DNA of 64,000 nucleotides from Corynebacterium jeikeium (GTDB taxonomy: Bacteria; Actinomycetota; Actinomycetes; Mycobacteriales; Mycobacteriaceae): contig NZ_CP063195.1 of NCBI RefSeq assembly GCF_028609885.1, forward strand, positions 434,001-498,000, written 5' to 3'. The first letter of the stretch is position 1; every line of letters begins with the position of its first letter. Positions 51,085 through 59,816 of the stretch are shown here, piece by piece. A program made the position numbers and the translations under genes. The notes beneath the pieces were generated by a model, which worked only from the letters and a program-made list of their open reading frames with translations, was not told where the DNA came from and did not search any database.

Positions 51085-52752
51085 TTACTGGGTTTTAGCC
51101 TGGGTTTTAGGCGTGTCTTCTTGCGAGGCAGTCTCAGCGCTTGCCGGCTGTGTGAAGTCGATCAGCTCGAATCGCACAGTATCGCCCGGCCCAAGCTGGC
51201 CGGCCTTGTCCAGGTCCTTGTCGATGACAGTGGCGATAACGGGGTAGCCGCCGGTCACCGGGTGGTCTGCCAGGAACACCACGGGCAACCCATTCGGCGG
51301 AACCTGAATGCTGCCGCTAACCATGCCCTCGCTGGCTAGTTCGCCGTCGCGGTCGCGCTGTAGGGGTTCCGGCGCTTCGTTCCCCTCTGCTAGCGCCAGG
51401 CGCAGCCCCACGCGGTTCGACTGGCCCGTCACGATCCATTCGAGCTCCGTGAATCGTTGCAGTTCTGCTTCGCCGAACCAGTCGTTGCGCGGCCCGGCCA
51501 CACAACGCAGTACGTTCGTGCCATCAAAGGGGTTGGTGGTCGCACTACCGACGGAGGCTCGGGCAGTACGGCGCCCGGCCTTCAATACGTCGTCGGTGGC
51601 CACGGGCTGTGGCCCCAGCCCGGAAAGAATATCGGTGGAGTTGGAGCCCAGGACCTCGTCCGTCACCAGCCCGCCGCGTACGGCCACGTAGTTGCGTAGG
51701 CCGTTGCCCGCCCCGCCGAGTGGTTCTACCTTCAGCGTCTGCCCAGCCTTCACCTGCACCGGAGAACCTAGTTCAAAAGTTCGCCGGCCGATCGATACGT
51801 TCGCACGTGCACCTGTCACGCATACGGCGGTATCCACCAGGGCTTGTAGTTCGATGCCGCCGATGTTCTCCAACACCGTTGCACTCGAGGCGTTGCCCAC
51901 CACGTCGTTTGCCGCCCAGGCGCTGGCCCGATCGACCGCGCCGGACCCGTTCACGCCGATGTCGCCGTGGCCTGCGCGTCCCGTGTCCTGGAACAGGGTC
52001 TGCAGCCCCGCGTCTAGGACCTCTAGGCTTGGTCGCGCTGGGACGATAGGTTTCTTGCTTTGTGACGCCCCCACGCCTGCGCCGGCCGTGGTCTCCTGTC
52101 CGGAGCCAGACTCAGCGCTGATGGATTCGCGTACCTGGCGATAGCGCACAGTATCGCCAGGCTGCAGCAGCGCAGGTTGCTCTGCATTCGTATCCCACAT
52201 TGGCTGCGTGGTGTGGCCTAGCAGTTGCCAGCCGCCGGGAGAGGTACGGGGATAGACGGCGGAGAACTGTCCGGCCAAGCCGACCGCGCCCGCCGGAACG
52301 GCGGTGCGCGGGGAGCTGCGACGAGGCACGTCCCAGGTGTAGGACTGGTCGCCTGCAGCCGGCACGCAGTAGGTAAAGCCCGGGGCGAAGCCACCGAAGG
52401 CTGCTAGCCACTGCTGCTGGGTGTGGCGGGTGATGAGCTCCTCGGTGGAGATACTCATCAGCTCCGCGACATCCGCCAGATCCTCGCCGTCGTAGACGAC
52501 GTCAATGGTGACCTCCCGCGGGTTGGCCTCCGCAGAGCTCTGCGGGTGGAAGTCCCGCAGGGAATTCAAACCGGCGATGGCGGAGGAGTGGGCGTCAAAA
52601 CAAACAAGTACAGTGCGCGCCGCGGCGATGGCCTCGACCTGACCGGGCAAGGGGCTGGCGACGAGCGAGGCGTGCCAGGCCATCACGGTGGCAAGGTCGG
52701 GCAGGTCTACGATGACGGCGCGGGTGCCGACGGGGGAAACGGTGTGGCTCAC
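51085..52752 (-). CDS. pxpBC: Fused 5-oxoprolinase subunits PxpB-PxpC (KipI-KipA)
   Basis: 555 residues from GTG at 52752, which overlaps the pxpA stop by two bases; longer frames upstream are not homologous. The N-terminal KipI/AHS1 part (residues 1-215) contains LAAFGGFAPGFTYCVPA and VPAGAVGLAGQFSAVYPRTSPGGWQLLG. The C-terminal KipA/AHS2 part (from about residue 245) contains DTGRAGHGDIGVNGSGAVDRASAWAAND and LADHPVTGGYPVIA. In most bacteria these are two genes; here they are one. With PxpA they hydrolyse 5-oxoproline to glutamate using ATP. Confidence 0.9.
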   Translation of the reverse strand: MSHTVSPVGTRAVIVDLPDLATVMAWHASLVASPLPGQVEAIAAARTVLVCFDAHSSAIAGLNSLRDFHPQSSAEANPREVTIDVVYDGEDLADVAELMSISTEELITRHTQQQWLAAFGGFAPGFTYCVPAAGDQSYTWDVPRRSSPRTAVPAGAVGLAGQFSAVYPRTSPGGWQLLGHTTQPMWDTNAEQPALLQPGDTVRYRQVRESISAESGSGQETTAGAGVGASQSKKPIVPARPSLEVLDAGLQTLFQDTGRAGHGDIGVNGSGAVDRASAWAANDVVGNASSATVLENIGGIELQALVDTAVCVTGARANVSIGRRTFELGSPVQVKAGQTLKVEPLGGAGNGLRNYVAVRGGLVTDEVLGSNSTDILSGLGPQPVATDDVLKAGRRTARASVGSATTNPFDGTNVLRCVAGPRNDWFGEAELQRFTELEWIVTGQSNRVGLRLALAEGNEAPEPLQRDRDGELASEGMVSGSIQVPPNGLPVVFLADHPVTGGYPVIATVIDKDLDKAGQLGPGDTVRFELIDFTQPASAETASQEDTPKTQAKTQ

Positions 52753-53525
52753 AGGAAGCTCCCGATGGTGATGTTGTTGGACTGCAGTTCGGCGGCGATG
52801 CGCTCTGCCATGGCGACCGCGCCGGGGGAATCGCCGTGGACGCACACGGAATCGGCGGTGGTGCGGATGGTGGAGCCGTCGATGGCCTCGATTGTGCCTT
52901 CCTCGGCCATGCGCACCACGCGGCGGGCGACGACCTCCGGGTCGTGCAGAACGGCGCCGTTTTCGCGGCGGGAGACCAGAGTGCCGTCCGGGTTGTAGGC
53001 GCGGTCGGCGAAGACCTCGTTGATCACTCGCAGACCGGCCTTTTCCGCGTAGTCGGCGGCAACCGCGCCGGGCAATAGCATCACGGGCAGGTCCGCGCCG
53101 AAGGCCTTGATGCCCTCGATGACCGCCTTGGCCTGGGCCTCGTGGTGGACGATCGTGTTGTACATTGCGCCGTGGGGCTTGACGTAGCGCACCTGCGTGC
53201 CTCGCGCTTTAGCCAGCGCGTCGAGGGCGCCGATCTGGTAGAGAACCTCGTCAGCCAGCTCGGCGGGGGAGTAGTCGATAAAGCGGCGGCCGAAACCAGC
53301 CTGGTCGTTGTAGCCGACGTGTGCGCCGACGGTGACGTTGTTCTCCGCGGCGGCGGCCAGGGTGTTGGAGATTGCGTGGGCATCGCCGGCGTGGAAGCCG
53401 CAGGCGACGTTGGCGCTGGAGACGATGGCCACCATTGCGGCGTCGTCGCTGACGGGGTTGCCGCCGGTCGTTTCTCCGAGGTCGGCGTTCAGGTCGATGG
53501 AAAGCGAACTGCGGGTGGTGGACAT
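52749..53525 (-). CDS. pxpA: 5-oxoprolinase subunit PxpA (LamB/YcsF family)
   Basis: 258 residues. SIDLNADLGETTGGNPVSDDAAMVAIVSSANVACGFHAGD at the N-terminus, VGAHVGYNDQAGFGRRFIDYSP and VRYVKPHGAMYN are the LamB/YcsF motifs of a metal-dependent deacetylase-like barrel. AAGGAGT precedes the ATG. It is the first gene of the operon pxpA-pxpBC-biotin carboxylase-gntR, and the ATTGTTCAACAAT palindrome lies 54 bases upstream of its start codon. Confidence 0.93.
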   Translation of the reverse strand: MSTTRSSLSIDLNADLGETTGGNPVSDDAAMVAIVSSANVACGFHAGDAHAISNTLAAAAENNVTVGAHVGYNDQAGFGRRFIDYSPAELADEVLYQIGALDALAKARGTQVRYVKPHGAMYNTIVHHEAQAKAVIEGIKAFGADLPVMLLPGAVAADYAEKAGLRVINEVFADRAYNPDGTLVSRRENGAVLHDPEVVARRVVRMAEEGTIEAIDGSTIRTTADSVCVHGDSPGAVAMAERIAAELQSNNITIGSFL

Positions 53526-53578
53526 GTGATCGACTCCTTGTGTGGCCGGGAGTGAGGGAAAGCCGCACCTCCGGCCGG

Positions 53579-53591
53579 ATTGTTCAACAAT
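53579..53591. promoter_or_regulatory. Palindromic operator ATTGTTCAACAAT upstream of pxpA
   Basis: Perfect inverted repeat, same word as at 25206. Position in the pxpA promoter region makes it the likely site of the operon's own GntR regulator. Confidence 0.65.
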
Positions 53592-53663
53592 GTGCGTGCC
53601 AGTTTAGTGACCTACACAACCATTGTGAAATCAATCACCCGCCTGTCGCAACGGTGACCTGCG

Positions 53664-54419
53664 TTATTTTTTACCCTTTTTGGCTTTCTTGTCCTGCTTG
53701 TCTTGCTTGTCCTGCCCGCCTTGGTTGCTCGCCGGCTTGGCGTCAGCCTTGCCGTCTTCCAGAACGTACACACTGCGGTTAGCCTGCTTGGCCTTGTCCA
53801 CCTGGTCCAGCAGACCCTCCAGGCGGTTCCACAGGTTCGTGCTGATCGCCCGCTCCGCACGCTTCCACACCTTCGCATCCCCAGTGCCCCACGCCACCGG
53901 CATGGGAGAGATCTCCTCGTACACCTTCGGCCCGCGCGTGGGCCGGTAGCCGGTCACGGCCATCGACGGCACTCGCGCACCGACCTCGCGAGGAACACCC
54001 GGCACAGAGGTCACGGTGCGGTAGGCCAGGGCGGGAACGGTTTTCACTGGCTCGGTAGAGGCGTCCACAAGCATCAACAGCACCATGTCGCGCGCGTTGA
54101 CCTCCGCGATCATCGCCGGGGCCAGCTGGTACATGTCGAAGTATTGCTGCGGCGAGCCCATCTTGCGCGGCAGCACCGGGATCAGGATCAGGCACAGCAG
54201 CGCGAACACACCCAGCGCGAAGCTAATCGCCAAGGCCCACCACTGGGAGCCCGCGGTGATTAGCAGCACGGCGACGATCACAATCAGAACGGCGGCCAGC
54301 ACGCCTGCCGAAACCTGCATACGCTTCGCATCGCGCAGGAACTCGTTGTGCTTGCGTGCATACTCCTCATCGACGTCGAAGTTGAAGTCAACCTGCATAG
54401 GCTGCTGGGCGGCGGACAT
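53664..54419 (-). CDS. Membrane protein, DUF3239-like
   Basis: 251 residues from ATG at 54419, supported by AAGGAGC. Two adjacent membrane helices (VSAGVLAAVLIVIVAVLLITA and WWALAISFALGVFALLCLILIPVL, residues 36-82) are followed by a globular domain with VKTVPALAYRTVTSVPGVPREVGARVPSMAVTG, and a charged tail rich in Lys, Gln and Asp at the C-terminus. It looks like the corynebacterial DUF3239 family, of unknown function; that name is from memory and less certain than the topology. Confidence 0.6.
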   Translation of the reverse strand: MSAAQQPMQVDFNFDVDEEYARKHNEFLRDAKRMQVSAGVLAAVLIVIVAVLLITAGSQWWALAISFALGVFALLCLILIPVLPRKMGSPQQYFDMYQLAPAMIAEVNARDMVLLMLVDASTEPVKTVPALAYRTVTSVPGVPREVGARVPSMAVTGYRPTRGPKVYEEISPMPVAWGTGDAKVWKRAERAISTNLWNRLEGLLDQVDKAKQANRSVYVLEDGKADAKPASNQGGQDKQDKQDKKAKKGKK

Positions 54420-54456
54420 GGGGCTCCTTAAAACAGAGGATCGGTCTGAGAAGATT

Positions 54457-56157
54457 CTAAAGGTCGAAGGAATCGACGATGCGGTAGCCGTAGCCCTGCT
54501 CAGCCAAGAAGCGCTGACGGTGCGCGGCATAATCTGCGTCTAGTGTGTCACGCGCGACGATGGAGTAGAAAAACGCCCCACCGCCGTCCGGCTTCGGGCG
54601 CAGGATGCGGCCCAGGCGTTGCGCCTCCTCCTGACGCGAGCCGAACGTGCCGGAGATCTGGATGGCCACGGATGCGCCGGGCAGGTCGATGCTGAAGTTC
54701 GCCACCTTGGAAACCACCAGCGTCTTCAGCTCACCATCGCGGAACTGCTGGTAAAGCTTCTCGCGCTTGGCATTGCCAGTCTTGCCGTCGATGACGGGCA
54801 CATCCAGCTCCTCGGCGATCTCCTCCAGCTGGTCGATGTACGCGCCGATGATGAGCGTCGGCTCGTCCGGGTGCATGTCCATGATCTTGCGTACCACCTT
54901 CGTCTTCGTCGGGGTGGTGGCGGCCAGGCGGTATTTGTCGGATTGCTCGGCGGTTGCATAAACCATCCGCTCTGCTTCGGTCAGCTGCACGCGCACCTCG
55001 GTGCAGTCCGCCGGGGCGATCCAGCCCTGCGATTCGATGTCCTTCCACGGGGCGTCATAACGCTTCGGCCCGATCAGGCTGAAGACGTCACCTTCGCGGC
55101 CGTCCTCGCGCACCAGGGTGGCAGTCAGCCCCAGACGGCGGCGAGACTGCAGGTCGGAGGTCATGCGGAACACCGGGGCGGGCAGCAGGTGCACCTCGTC
55201 GTAGATGATCAAGCCCCAGTCGCGGGAGTCGAACAGTTCTAGCGCCCTGTATTCACCCTTCGACTTGCGCGTAACCACCTGGTAAGTAGCGATGGTTACG
55301 GGGCGGATCTCCTTCTTCTCTCCGGAGTATTCGCCGATCTCATCCTCCGTCAGGGAGGTGCGGCGCACCAGCTCGTCCTTCCACTGTCTGCCCGCGACGG
55401 TGTTCGTCACCAGGATCAGCGTGGTGGCCTTTGCCTTGGCCATCGAGGCCGCGCCGACCATCGTCTTGCCGGCACCACACGGCAGGACGACCACACCCGA
55501 GCCGCCCTCCCAGAAGCTATCGGCCGCCATCTCCTGGTAGTCGCGCAGCTGCCATTCTTCGTGTTCCTGCGACAGCTCGATGGGGTGTGCCTCGCCGTCG
55601 ACGTATCCCGCCAGGTCCTCTGCGGGCCAGCCGACCTTCAGCAGTTCCTGCTTGAGCCTGCCGCGCTCGGAAGGGTGTACAACGACCGAGTCCTCGTCGA
55701 TCTCCGCGCCCAACATGGGCTTTATTTTTTTGTGACGCCGGATCTCCGTCAGCACAGCCCTGTCCGTCGTCTCCAACACGAGCCCGTGCGCGGGGTGCTT
55801 GATGAGCTTCAGTCGCCCGTAGCGATCCATCGTGTCGGCAATGTCGATGAGCAGTGGCTGCGGGACGGGGAACCGCGAGTAAGTTTCCAGCACGTCCATG
55901 ACCTGTTCCGCGTCGTGCCCGGCGGCACGGGCGTTCCACAGCGCTAGCGGGGTGATGCGGTAGGTGTGTACGTGCTCGGGTGCGCGCTCCAACTCCGCGA
56001 ACGGCGCCAGCGCGGTGCGCGCCTCTTGCGCCTGTTCGTGGTCGATTTCCAGCAGCACTGTCTTGTCCGACTGCACAATGAGCGGTCCGTTTCCAATGCC
56101 CACGCTGTGTGTCACTTCCTTTTTGTTTATCGACGCCACCGCGACGGTGTTGCTCAA
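54457..56157 (-). CDS. ercc3: XPB/Ssl2-type DNA repair helicase, complete copy
   Basis: 566 residues. The first 15-20 residues are longer than mycobacterial homologues, which begin near GPLIVQSDKTVLLE, and GTG codons at 56115 or 56103 are alternative starts. Damage-recognition-like N-terminus, then RecA1 with Walker A VLPCGAGKTMVG (near residue 228) and Walker B/DEVH in IIYDEVHLL (near 318), then RecA2 with VVSKVANFSIDLPGA and QRLGRILRPK. This XPB-like 3'-5' helicase acts on damaged DNA. Its first 375 codons are repeated at 60327-61451. The lysR start is only 48 bases away on the other strand. Confidence 0.92.
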   Translation of the reverse strand: MSNTVAVASINKKEVTHSVGIGNGPLIVQSDKTVLLEIDHEQAQEARTALAPFAELERAPEHVHTYRITPLALWNARAAGHDAEQVMDVLETYSRFPVPQPLLIDIADTMDRYGRLKLIKHPAHGLVLETTDRAVLTEIRRHKKIKPMLGAEIDEDSVVVHPSERGRLKQELLKVGWPAEDLAGYVDGEAHPIELSQEHEEWQLRDYQEMAADSFWEGGSGVVVLPCGAGKTMVGAASMAKAKATTLILVTNTVAGRQWKDELVRRTSLTEDEIGEYSGEKKEIRPVTIATYQVVTRKSKGEYRALELFDSRDWGLIIYDEVHLLPAPVFRMTSDLQSRRRLGLTATLVREDGREGDVFSLIGPKRYDAPWKDIESQGWIAPADCTEVRVQLTEAERMVYATAEQSDKYRLAATTPTKTKVVRKIMDMHPDEPTLIIGAYIDQLEEIAEELDVPVIDGKTGNAKREKLYQQFRDGELKTLVVSKVANFSIDLPGASVAIQISGTFGSRQEEAQRLGRILRPKPDGGGAFFYSIVARDTLDADYAAHRQRFLAEQGYGYRIVDSFDL

Positions 56158-56205
56158 GCCAAAGACATCATTCTACGCTGCAGTGGTGCGAACTCGTGCT
56201 CCACT
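56158..56205. promoter_or_regulatory. Divergent control region helicase / lysR, copy 1
   Basis: 48 bases only. GAGC...GCTC-type symmetry around ACTCGTGCTCC could hold a LysR site, but no clear T-N11-A pair with dyad was picked out. Promoters must overlap one or both coding ends. Confidence 0.35.
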
Positions 56206-57078
56206 ATGCTGAGACCCATGATTGCTCAGACGGGAAATCTGCGCCAATGGCAGTATTTCGTGGCTTTAGCGGAGACCGGTAGTTTTACAGCGGCGGCAGC
56301 GCGACTGGGAGTGAGTCAGCCGCCTGTCTCCAATGCCATTAAGCGCTTAGAAGCTGGTGTAGGTACACCGCTATTTATCCGAGGGGCGGGGGAAGTGAAA
56401 CTAACCGAGGCAGGGTTGACCTTGCTTCCATATGCCCGGGTGATTAATCGCGATCTTCAGACTATGCATTCGATGATTGACGGTATCCGAAGTGGTGCGC
56501 AAAGCGGGTTTCGTTTGGCCATCAGTAGTGCGCTTCCAAGCGAGATAGGATCGCGTATTGCAGCAAAGGCACAGCAGCATGATGGAGTAGTTTTGTCGTC
56601 ACTGCCTTCTGTTGAGATTCTTGCCCGTGTTGAAGAAGGCGCTATTCATGCGGGGCTTGTTCAAGCTCCGGTTCCCTTGGGTACTCACCGCAGTGCGAGG
56701 CAGTTTTCTCTGTCACGTGATCTAGTGGTGCCGCCGGGGTATTCAAGGTTGGATAAGACCTTGTCTCAATTGAATCTGCTGGTGGAGAACCTGAATGACA
56801 ATTCAAGTGCAGCCAGTGGTTTGGCGAGAGAGCTATTTCGGTCGGGTGTGTCTTGCGAAATTAATGATTCAGAGGATGCTCTAGGTAGGGGCTTATTGAT
56901 TGGAAGAGGGGAGGGGATGTCTTTGGTATTTCGCGGTTTTCACCAGTTTGACAATGCTATTGAGCTTCCTTCCCGTTTCGATTTTTCCGTGGATGTAGTG
57001 GTTCGCCGAGGTGGGATGGACAATGGCGCCGAGGCCATGGCGGTCGCCGAAAGAATTTGTCGAAGGATTAACCAATGA
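56206..57078 (+). CDS. LysR-family regulator of the beta-lactam cassette, copy 1
   Basis: 290 residues from ATG 56206, or 286 from ATG 56218; the longer upstream frame runs antisense to the helicase. The N-terminal winged helix reads LRQWQYFVALAETGSFTAAAARLGVSQPPVSNAIKRLEAGVGTPLFIR. The effector domain is divergent. The stop overlaps the start of the beta-lactamase-like gene (ATGA), so both are made together. Organisation recalls AmpR-type regulators of cell-wall stress, though those are usually divergent from their target. Codon use is more A/T-rich than in flanking genes. Confidence 0.88.
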   Translation: MLRPMIAQTGNLRQWQYFVALAETGSFTAAAARLGVSQPPVSNAIKRLEAGVGTPLFIRGAGEVKLTEAGLTLLPYARVINRDLQTMHSMIDGIRSGAQSGFRLAISSALPSEIGSRIAAKAQQHDGVVLSSLPSVEILARVEEGAIHAGLVQAPVPLGTHRSARQFSLSRDLVVPPGYSRLDKTLSQLNLLVENLNDNSSAASGLARELFRSGVSCEINDSEDALGRGLLIGRGEGMSLVFRGFHQFDNAIELPSRFDFSVDVVVRRGGMDNGAEAMAVAERICRRINQ

Positions 57079-57905
57079 CTGCACGGATGGAGATGGCCCT
57101 GGAAAACGTGTTGACGCGGTCGGGGTGTGAGGGATGGTGGTGTGCATCGCGACTGCACGATGGGGTGACTATCGGACGCAAACAAGACGAGAAAATTACG
57201 GTGGCATCCTTATATAAAATCCGGCTCCTCCACCTCACTTTGGAAGCGATTCAACGAGGTGATCTGGATCCTCGTCTTCGTGTTGACGTTGCACCGTCCA
57301 AAGGAACTTACGAAGGGTATGGGTTCGCTGCCTTTGATGACGCAGTGAACGTGAGTCTCCGAGACTTAATGAAACAAGTCGCATCGGTGTCAGATAACGT
57401 GGCCGCCCACGAGATTTTGCGTCTACTGCCTGCGTGGGCTCGAGAAGCATTTCTTAAACGGTTTCCACCTCATTATGACTTGCAAGATCGGAATAGCTTA
57501 GTGACGGCGGAGAAACAATTGCGTCAATATGTTCAATCCCAAGGGGGGAGAAGTACAGATATAGCGTTTTCTGCAGTCTCTTCGTTGGCGGAAATAACTA
57601 ATGACTTGGAACAGGTTTGGAAAGACGATAGTGCAGCGGTACGTCGATCTATGTGTGAACTCTTGGGGTTGCAGGTGTGGCGTCACCGTGTTCCTTCAGG
57701 CTTTCCTCCAAGCGGCGTTGATATCTATGGAAAAACGGGCACTGTAGGACTTCTCCATGGTGAAGCTTCGATTATCCAGGTTGAGGGCGAGGAGCCCATT
57801 GTGGTGTCCATCATGCTGAAACAGGTGGTGCCAGAACAAGCAATGAGTACTCACGATGGTGCTATTGGCGAAGTGGCTAGACTGCTCGTGGACGCTCTTC
57901 GTTAG
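57075..57905 (+). CDS. Cytoplasmic class-A-beta-lactamase-like serine protein, copy 1
   Basis: 276 residues. SLYK (Ser45-Lys48), SDN (106-108) and KTG (220-222) are the three active-site motifs of class A enzymes. Two things are unusual. There is no signal peptide: the protein begins MTARMEMALENVLTRSGCEG. And the omega-loop ExxLN, which holds the deacylating Glu166, is not found: the matching place reads DLQDRNSLVTA. It should acylate but may not hydrolyse beta-lactams well, so a sensor or D,D-peptidase role in the cytoplasm is possible. It overlaps lysR by four bases. Confidence 0.8.
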   Translation: MTARMEMALENVLTRSGCEGWWCASRLHDGVTIGRKQDEKITVASLYKIRLLHLTLEAIQRGDLDPRLRVDVAPSKGTYEGYGFAAFDDAVNVSLRDLMKQVASVSDNVAAHEILRLLPAWAREAFLKRFPPHYDLQDRNSLVTAEKQLRQYVQSQGGRSTDIAFSAVSSLAEITNDLEQVWKDDSAAVRRSMCELLGLQVWRHRVPSGFPPSGVDIYGKTGTVGLLHGEASIIQVEGEEPIVVSIMLKQVVPEQAMSTHDGAIGEVARLLVDALR

Positions 57906-57957
57906 AATTTCTGCCACTTGAATACACACTTCTACCATCGCCTATATGTAAATGAAA

Positions 57958-58003
57958 TGAGACAATTGCATTATGTGATATTGGTGGCATCCAATGCGTC
58001 TCA
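57958..58003 (+). promoter_or_regulatory. Inverted repeats in the leader of the penicillin-binding protein, copy 1
   Basis: TGAGAC (57958) with GTCTCA (57998), GCATT (57968) with AATGC (57993), and inner ATTGG/CCAAT (57980-57995). The element ends 15 bases before the ATG, and no purine-rich ribosome site is seen between. It could be an operator or a translation-control hairpin. Confidence 0.5.
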
Positions 58004-58018
58004 CTTAACGTCACTCCC

Positions 58019-59800
58019 ATGATGACTAAGCACAATCGTTTCCGTCAGTCGGTGATTGCACTCTGTTCGCTCTCCGCAGTGATGTTGAGCAGCTGTTCAG
58101 CTCTACCGTGGGAATCAGACTCAGACGTATTTCTCAAAGCTTTCAACGCGGGAGATGACAGCAAGGCTGCACGGTATCTGGATCATCCAGACCCGGAGCG
58201 CGCCCTTCATGAATTTCGGCAGTCACTACATGGTGTGAAGGTCAACATCGAAAAATCTGATATTTCCAATGGAAAGCAGAATACTCATGTGACTTGGTCC
58301 AAAGATGGTGTGGAGTTGGAGAGCAATGGTCGGCTCGTCCTTAGTGGACAGGATGGTAAGCCTCAATGGTTGCCTTCGATCTTCGAAGCTCAGTTGAGCG
58401 ATGATTCCGCACTCTTTTTTGCTGAAGATAAACAGTACGATCTTCCAATTAAAGATCGCTTGGGCAATGAATATATGACCTGGACGAAAGTTATTCAGGT
58501 ACGAGGTCGCAAAGACATAGCCTCTAGAGCGCAGGAATTGGCCCAGATTTTTGCACCAGTGTCTCCCACAACGACTAAGGAGTGGATCGAGCAGACCTTG
58601 GGAGAGTCTCAGGATGAAGACACCGTGCTCCTCACTTTGAGGCAGGAAGAATTCCGGAAGATACAAGAGCAACTTAGGACCTTTGAGGGAATTTCCACTG
58701 TGGAGCAGGGGCGTCTCTTAAGCGTGTCCAAAACTCTTAACTCTCCGCTGGATGCTGAATTGAACAAATATTGGGAGTCAGTGCTCGATGCTAATTCAGG
58801 ATGGTCGATACGCGCTGAGAGTTCACAAGGTATGACGACGGTAGCCTCTGAGCCGCCTCGCCGAGTTCAGCCAATCGCAACCACTCTGGATAACACACTG
58901 CAAAGCGCAGCAAAACAAGCAGTGGACAGTGAGCAACGTGCCGCAGTTCTAGTCGTGCTCAATCCTAGAACAGGAGGTGTCCTTGCCGTTGCACAAAATG
59001 ACAAGGCAAATAACCAAGGGCCAATCGCACTCACCGGGCTATTCCCACCGGGATCGACGTTCAAAACTGTGACCACAGCGGCGGCACTAGAGGCAGGGGT
59101 AGTCAGCATGGATGAGGAACTACCTTGTCCTAGCAATATCACCGTCGCTGGACGCAAGATTCCCAACGATCATGACTTCGATCTAGGTAGCGTTCGACTG
59201 GAAGAAGCTTTCGCCCAATCATGTAACACAACCCAAGCGGTCATTTCGGATCGTTTGGGAGAAGATGATCTGCAACGGACTGCTTTAGAACTCGGAATTG
59301 GCTCCGACTTCGACGTACCAGGGATGACCACACTTACTGGTTCGGTGCCGCGGACACCGGCTGGACCTCCTCGTGTGGAGGCTTCTATTGGACAGGGCGA
59401 GGTTCTAGCTAGTCCATTTGGGATTGCGCTCATGCAATCGACTGTCGCTAACGGCGGCTTGCTTGTTCCTCCACAGCTCATTCAAGGCGAACAGACAGTA
59501 GTGAATAAACAGGCAGACCAGCATGTCAGCGATACAACTATTCAAAGCCTCCGGACGATGATGAAATCAACAATTGACCACGGTTCAGCTAGGTCGTTGA
59601 GTGATCTTAGTGCACTTGGCGGAAAGACTGGTACAGCAGAAATTGATGGCAAGCTTTCCAATGGCTGGTTCGCTGGAACGACAGGGGAATTGGCGATTGC
59701 GTCCCTTGTAATCGAAGGAGATTCTTCTCAGCCAGCTGTGGAAATGGCCGGGCGTTTCCTTCGCTCGCCGGATGTTCAGAAATTCTCTGGAATTCAATAA
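58019..59800 (+). CDS. pbp2c: MecA-like class B penicillin-binding lipoprotein, copy 1
   Basis: 593 residues; ATG 58019 or 58022. A lipoprotein signal ends in VMLSSC (Cys near 26), so the protein is lipid-anchored outside the membrane. Residues 35-150 form the NTF2-like MecA_N domain of low-affinity PBPs. The transpeptidase domain has STFK (Ser346-Lys349), SCN (401-403) and KTG (536-538). Such B1-class PBPs keep cross-linking the wall when beta-lactams block the normal enzymes; the symbol follows the Pbp2c described for C. jeikeium and is tentative. It follows the bla-like gene by 113 bases. The stop is 16 bases from the end of the fusion gene. Confidence 0.85.
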   Translation: MMTKHNRFRQSVIALCSLSAVMLSSCSALPWESDSDVFLKAFNAGDDSKAARYLDHPDPERALHEFRQSLHGVKVNIEKSDISNGKQNTHVTWSKDGVELESNGRLVLSGQDGKPQWLPSIFEAQLSDDSALFFAEDKQYDLPIKDRLGNEYMTWTKVIQVRGRKDIASRAQELAQIFAPVSPTTTKEWIEQTLGESQDEDTVLLTLRQEEFRKIQEQLRTFEGISTVEQGRLLSVSKTLNSPLDAELNKYWESVLDANSGWSIRAESSQGMTTVASEPPRRVQPIATTLDNTLQSAAKQAVDSEQRAAVLVVLNPRTGGVLAVAQNDKANNQGPIALTGLFPPGSTFKTVTTAAALEAGVVSMDEELPCPSNITVAGRKIPNDHDFDLGSVRLEEAFAQSCNTTQAVISDRLGEDDLQRTALELGIGSDFDVPGMTTLTGSVPRTPAGPPRVEASIGQGEVLASPFGIALMQSTVANGGLLVPPQLIQGEQTVVNKQADQHVSDTTIQSLRTMMKSTIDHGSARSLSDLSALGGKTGTAEIDGKLSNGWFAGTTGELAIASLVIEGDSSQPAVEMAGRFLRSPDVQKFSGIQ

Positions 59801-59816
59801 ACTTGCGTCATAACCT

